Assembly (NCBI GenBank): GCA_002435715.1
Contig: DISD01000002.1
Coordinates: 22,994 to 86,993, forward strand
Length of the DNA: 64,000 nt
Direction: 5' to 3'
From: Rhodospirillaceae bacterium UBA6219
GTDB taxonomy: Bacteria > Pseudomonadota > Alphaproteobacteria > Rhodospirillales > Magnetospirillaceae
Shown piece by piece: positions 62,121 to 64,000 of the stretch (within the stretch, counting starts at the first letter, position 1; each line of letters starts with the position of its first letter). The notes beneath the pieces were generated by a model. The model was not told where the DNA came from and made no database searches. It saw nothing but the letters and a program-made list of their open reading frames with translations. Made by a program: the position numbers and the translations under genes.

Positions 62121-62729
62121 TCAGTGGCTCCCCTCGGCCTTTTCATCGCCGGGCAGCAGGCCTTGGCCTTCCCAGGGCGACAGGAAATCGAAGCTGCGGA
62201 AATCCTGGACCAGCTTCACCGGCTCGTAGACGCAGCGCTTTTGCTCGTCGTCATAGCGCAGTTCCACATGGCCGGTCAGCGGGAAGTCCTTCCTGAGCGG
62301 ATGGCCTTCGAAACCGTAATCGGTCAGGATGCGGCGCAGGTCGGGGTGGTCCGAGAAGATCACGCCGTACATGTCCCAGGTTTCACGCTCGAACCAACCG
62401 GCCGAGTTGAACACGCCGACCACGGACGGCACCGGGGTTTCCTCGTCGGTGGCGACCTTGACCCGCACCCGCTGGTTATGCTTCAGCGACAGCAGGTGGT
62501 AGACCACGTCGAAACGGTCCTCGCGGCCGGGATAATCCACACCGCAGACGTCCACCAGCTGCTTGAACAGGCAACCGGAATCGTCACGCAGGAAGGTCAG
62601 CACCTTCACGATGGAAGCGGCGCGCGCCACCACGTTCAGTTCACCCACCCGGGTGACTTCGGTGGACAGCACATCATTGGGCAGGGCGGCAGCGATGTAG
62701 TCGCCCAGATCCTTCAGCACTTGCGTCAT
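62121..62729 (-). CDS. nuoC: NADH-quinone oxidoreductase subunit C
   Basis: 202 residues, the 30-kDa-type subunit. The family signature ERETWDMYGVIFSDHPDLRR then ILTDYGFEGHPLRKDFPLTG is intact. It is separate from nuoD, as in most alphaproteobacteria. ATG 62729 follows GAGGGG; a TTG 62738 is in frame but too close to the binding site. Confidence 0.95.
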   Translation of the reverse strand: MTQVLKDLGDYIAAALPNDVLSTEVTRVGELNVVARAASIVKVLTFLRDDSGCLFKQLVDVCGVDYPGREDRFDVVYHLLSLKHNQRVRVKVATDEETPVPSVVGVFNSAGWFERETWDMYGVIFSDHPDLRRILTDYGFEGHPLRKDFPLTGHVELRYDDEQKRCVYEPVKLVQDFRSFDFLSPWEGQGLLPGDEKAEGSH

Positions 62730-62744
62730 GGTTGCCAAGCCCCT

Positions 62745-63305
62745 CTAGCGCAGGATGGAGCCGGTACGGCGAATCTTCTTCTGCAGCTGCAGAATGCCGT
62801 ACAGAAGAGCTTCCGCCGTGGGCGGGCAACCGGGAACGTAGACGTCCACCGGAACCACGCGGTCACAGCCACGCACCACCGAATAGGAATAGTGGTAATA
62901 GCCGCCGCCATTGGCGCACGAGCCCATGGAGATCACCCAGCGGGGTTCGGCCATCTGGTCGTAAACGCGACGCAGCGCCGGCGCCATCTTGTTGGTCAGC
63001 GTGCCGGCGACGATCATCACGTCCGACTGGCGTGGGCTGGCGCGCGGCGCGAAGCCGAACCGCTCGACGTCATAGCGCGGCATCGACGCTTGCATCATTT
63101 CGACCGCGCAGCAGGCCAACCCGAACGTCATCCACATCAGCGAGCCGGTGCGCGCCCAGGTGATGAGATCGTCGGCGGCGGTGACGATGAAGCCCTTGTC
63201 CGACAGCTCGTTGTTGATGCCAGTGAAAAACGGATCGTCCGAACCGACCGGCCGGCCGGTGTTCGGATCGAGAATGCCGCGAGGCTGGGGAGCGACCATT
63301 GTCAT
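62745..63305 (-). CDS. nuoB: NADH-quinone oxidoreductase subunit B
   Basis: 186 residues. It carries cluster N2, the last in the chain. Ligands: the tandem cysteines in FGLACCAVEMMQASMPRYD, Cys in SMGSCANGGGYYHYSYSVV, and Cys in DVYVPGCPPTAEALLYG. ATG 63305 (MTMVAPQPRG) follows GAAGG; ATG 63299 is possible. Confidence 0.96.
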   Translation of the reverse strand: MTMVAPQPRGILDPNTGRPVGSDDPFFTGINNELSDKGFIVTAADDLITWARTGSLMWMTFGLACCAVEMMQASMPRYDVERFGFAPRASPRQSDVMIVAGTLTNKMAPALRRVYDQMAEPRWVISMGSCANGGGYYHYSYSVVRGCDRVVPVDVYVPGCPPTAEALLYGILQLQKKIRRTGSILR

Positions 63306-63324
63306 TGCGTTGCCTTCAGCGCGC

Positions 63325-63690
63325 TCAATCCCATTCGAGCGCACCCTTCTTCCATTCGTAGATGAAGCCGATGGTGAGCACGCCGAGGAACAGCATCATC
63401 GACCAGAAGCCGAACACGCCGACGTCATGGAACGCGACCGCCCATGGAAACAGGAAGCTCACCTCAAGGTCGAAGATAATGAACAGGATGGCGACCAGGT
63501 AGAAGCGCACGTCGAATTTCATGCGCGCATCGTCGAAGGCGTTGAAGCCGCATTCGTAGGCGGACAGCTTTTCCGGATCGGGCTGCTGGAACGCGACGAG
63601 GAACGGGGCGACCAGAAGTGCCAGCCCGATCACGAGCGACACGCCAATGAAGATCACGAGGGGCAGATAGTCCTGCAGCAAACCGCTCAT
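63325..63690 (-). CDS. nuoA: NADH-quinone oxidoreductase subunit A
   Basis: 121 residues, three membrane helices. The conserved loop with the quinone-chamber Cys is PDPEKLSAYECGFNAFDDAR; the third region is IIFDLEVSFLFPWAV. It is the first gene of the nuo operon, so the promoter should lie in 63691-63900. The start MSGLLQDYLPLVIFIGVSLV is standard. Confidence 0.95.
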   Translation of the reverse strand: MSGLLQDYLPLVIFIGVSLVIGLALLVAPFLVAFQQPDPEKLSAYECGFNAFDDARMKFDVRFYLVAILFIIFDLEVSFLFPWAVAFHDVGVFGFWSMMLFLGVLTIGFIYEWKKGALEWD

Positions 63691-63974
63691 TGGCGACCCC
63701 TATCGTCTCTCGCCCCTGCCCCGTCGAGGCGGCTTTTGTCGTCCCGCGAGTCGCCGCATTCGGCGCCCAGGTTCCCGAGCAAAACCCATAAAAACCCAAG
63801 GCTTTGTCTGGAAACGTTGCAAGGCGAAGCGGCTGAGGCTTAGCCCAGCGCGCAACGCCTTGGCAAGCCGACTTTGCCCCCCATCGGCCCTCAAAAACGG
63901 GCGTACGCGATGCAATCTGTGGATCGCGGTAGACCTATGCCGAGTGCGGCACCGGCGCAGCGAATTCGCGCCGC
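63691..63974. other. non-coding region upstream of nuoA
   Basis: No gene with family features or good codon use is seen on either strand; the open frames here lack ribosome binding sites. It must hold the nuo promoter on the minus strand; I could not find a convincing -35/-10 pair (TTGCAA at 63814-63819 on the minus strand is the closest -35). GGCGC/GCGCC pairs near 63953-63972 could form a hairpin ending whatever gene lies to the right. No tRNA fold found. Confidence 0.4.
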
Positions 63975-64000
63975 TCAGGCGCCCAGTTTGTCCGCCAGAT
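63975..64000 (-). CDS. possible 3' end of a gene entering from the right
   Basis: Reading the minus strand, the last codons would be LADKLGA followed by TGA at 63977-63975. The ending looks protein-like and a hairpin follows in the expected place, but eight codons are too few to identify the gene or even be sure of it. Confidence 0.25.

Overview
The window is GC-rich, densely packed bacterial DNA that reads as an ordinary chromosomal segment of an alphaproteobacterium, most likely Rhodospirillales and Magnetospirillum-like. This is an inference from gene content: hpnC-hpnD-hpnE for hopanoid squalene, a complete 14-gene nuoA-N operon followed by birA, coaX and ribonuclease J, a MipZ-type division ATPase, a livHMGFK operon with a small membrane protein, bacteriohemerythrin and many sensory kinases. 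I see no phage, insertion sequence, CRISPR array, tRNA or rRNA.

Layout. 0-5 kb: a partial cytochrome c, an ACT-domain protein, a Crp/Fnr regulator with a small membrane protein, and a bifunctional proline dehydrogenase (putA) broken by one base in a G tract. 5-9 kb: a gene for a catalytically degenerate squalene/phytoene-synthase-fold protein resembling the complex I assembly factor NDUFAF6, divergent from hpnCDE, then superoxide dismutase. 9.4-15.2 kb: a Pal lipoprotein, two half-size YeeE/YedE membrane proteins, RimO, and a DevBCA/MacB-like ABC exporter. 15.2-31 kb: a signalling region. It holds a lone receiver, a repeat-containing coiled-coil protein, a hybrid kinase with an HD-GYP response regulator, a PAS hybrid kinase with Hpt, a FIST-domain protein, a partner-switching set (HATPase, tandem STAS, receiver-PP2C), a receiver with a Cache/PAS kinase, and a divergent periplasmic binding protein that has no transporter beside it.

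31-38 kb: a DODA-type dioxygenase and DoxX gene pair divergent from a LysR regulator, mipZ, a PAS kinase with its receiver, and an unrecognised 346-residue protein. 38-43 kb: livH-livM-livG-livF, a small membrane protein, then livK. 43-45 kb: small proteins (a CxxxC-rich four-helix protein, an unknown, bacteriohemerythrin, a short unknown) and a predicted structured element at 44914-44980. 45-49.6 kb: an MFS transporter, RNase J, pantothenate kinase and biotin ligase. 49.6-63.7 kb: the nuo operon on the minus strand, read nuoA to nuoN from right to left. The right edge is non-coding apart from a possible gene tail.

How the genes work together. The nuo operon encodes the whole proton-pumping NADH dehydrogenase, PutA would feed electrons from proline into the quinone pool, and the NDUFAF6-like protein may help assemble complex I. 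The signalling region combines phosphorelay, probable cyclic-di-GMP hydrolysis and serine-phosphorylation partner switching with no sigma factor nearby, so its output is unclear. The least expected sequence signals are the seven-fold 15-residue repeat in the coiled-coil protein, the three-way-junction fold at 44.9 kb, a palindrome at -41 downstream of the Crp/Fnr gene, the putA frameshift, and an 11-bp perfect hairpin in place of the ribosome binding site of the MFS gene.
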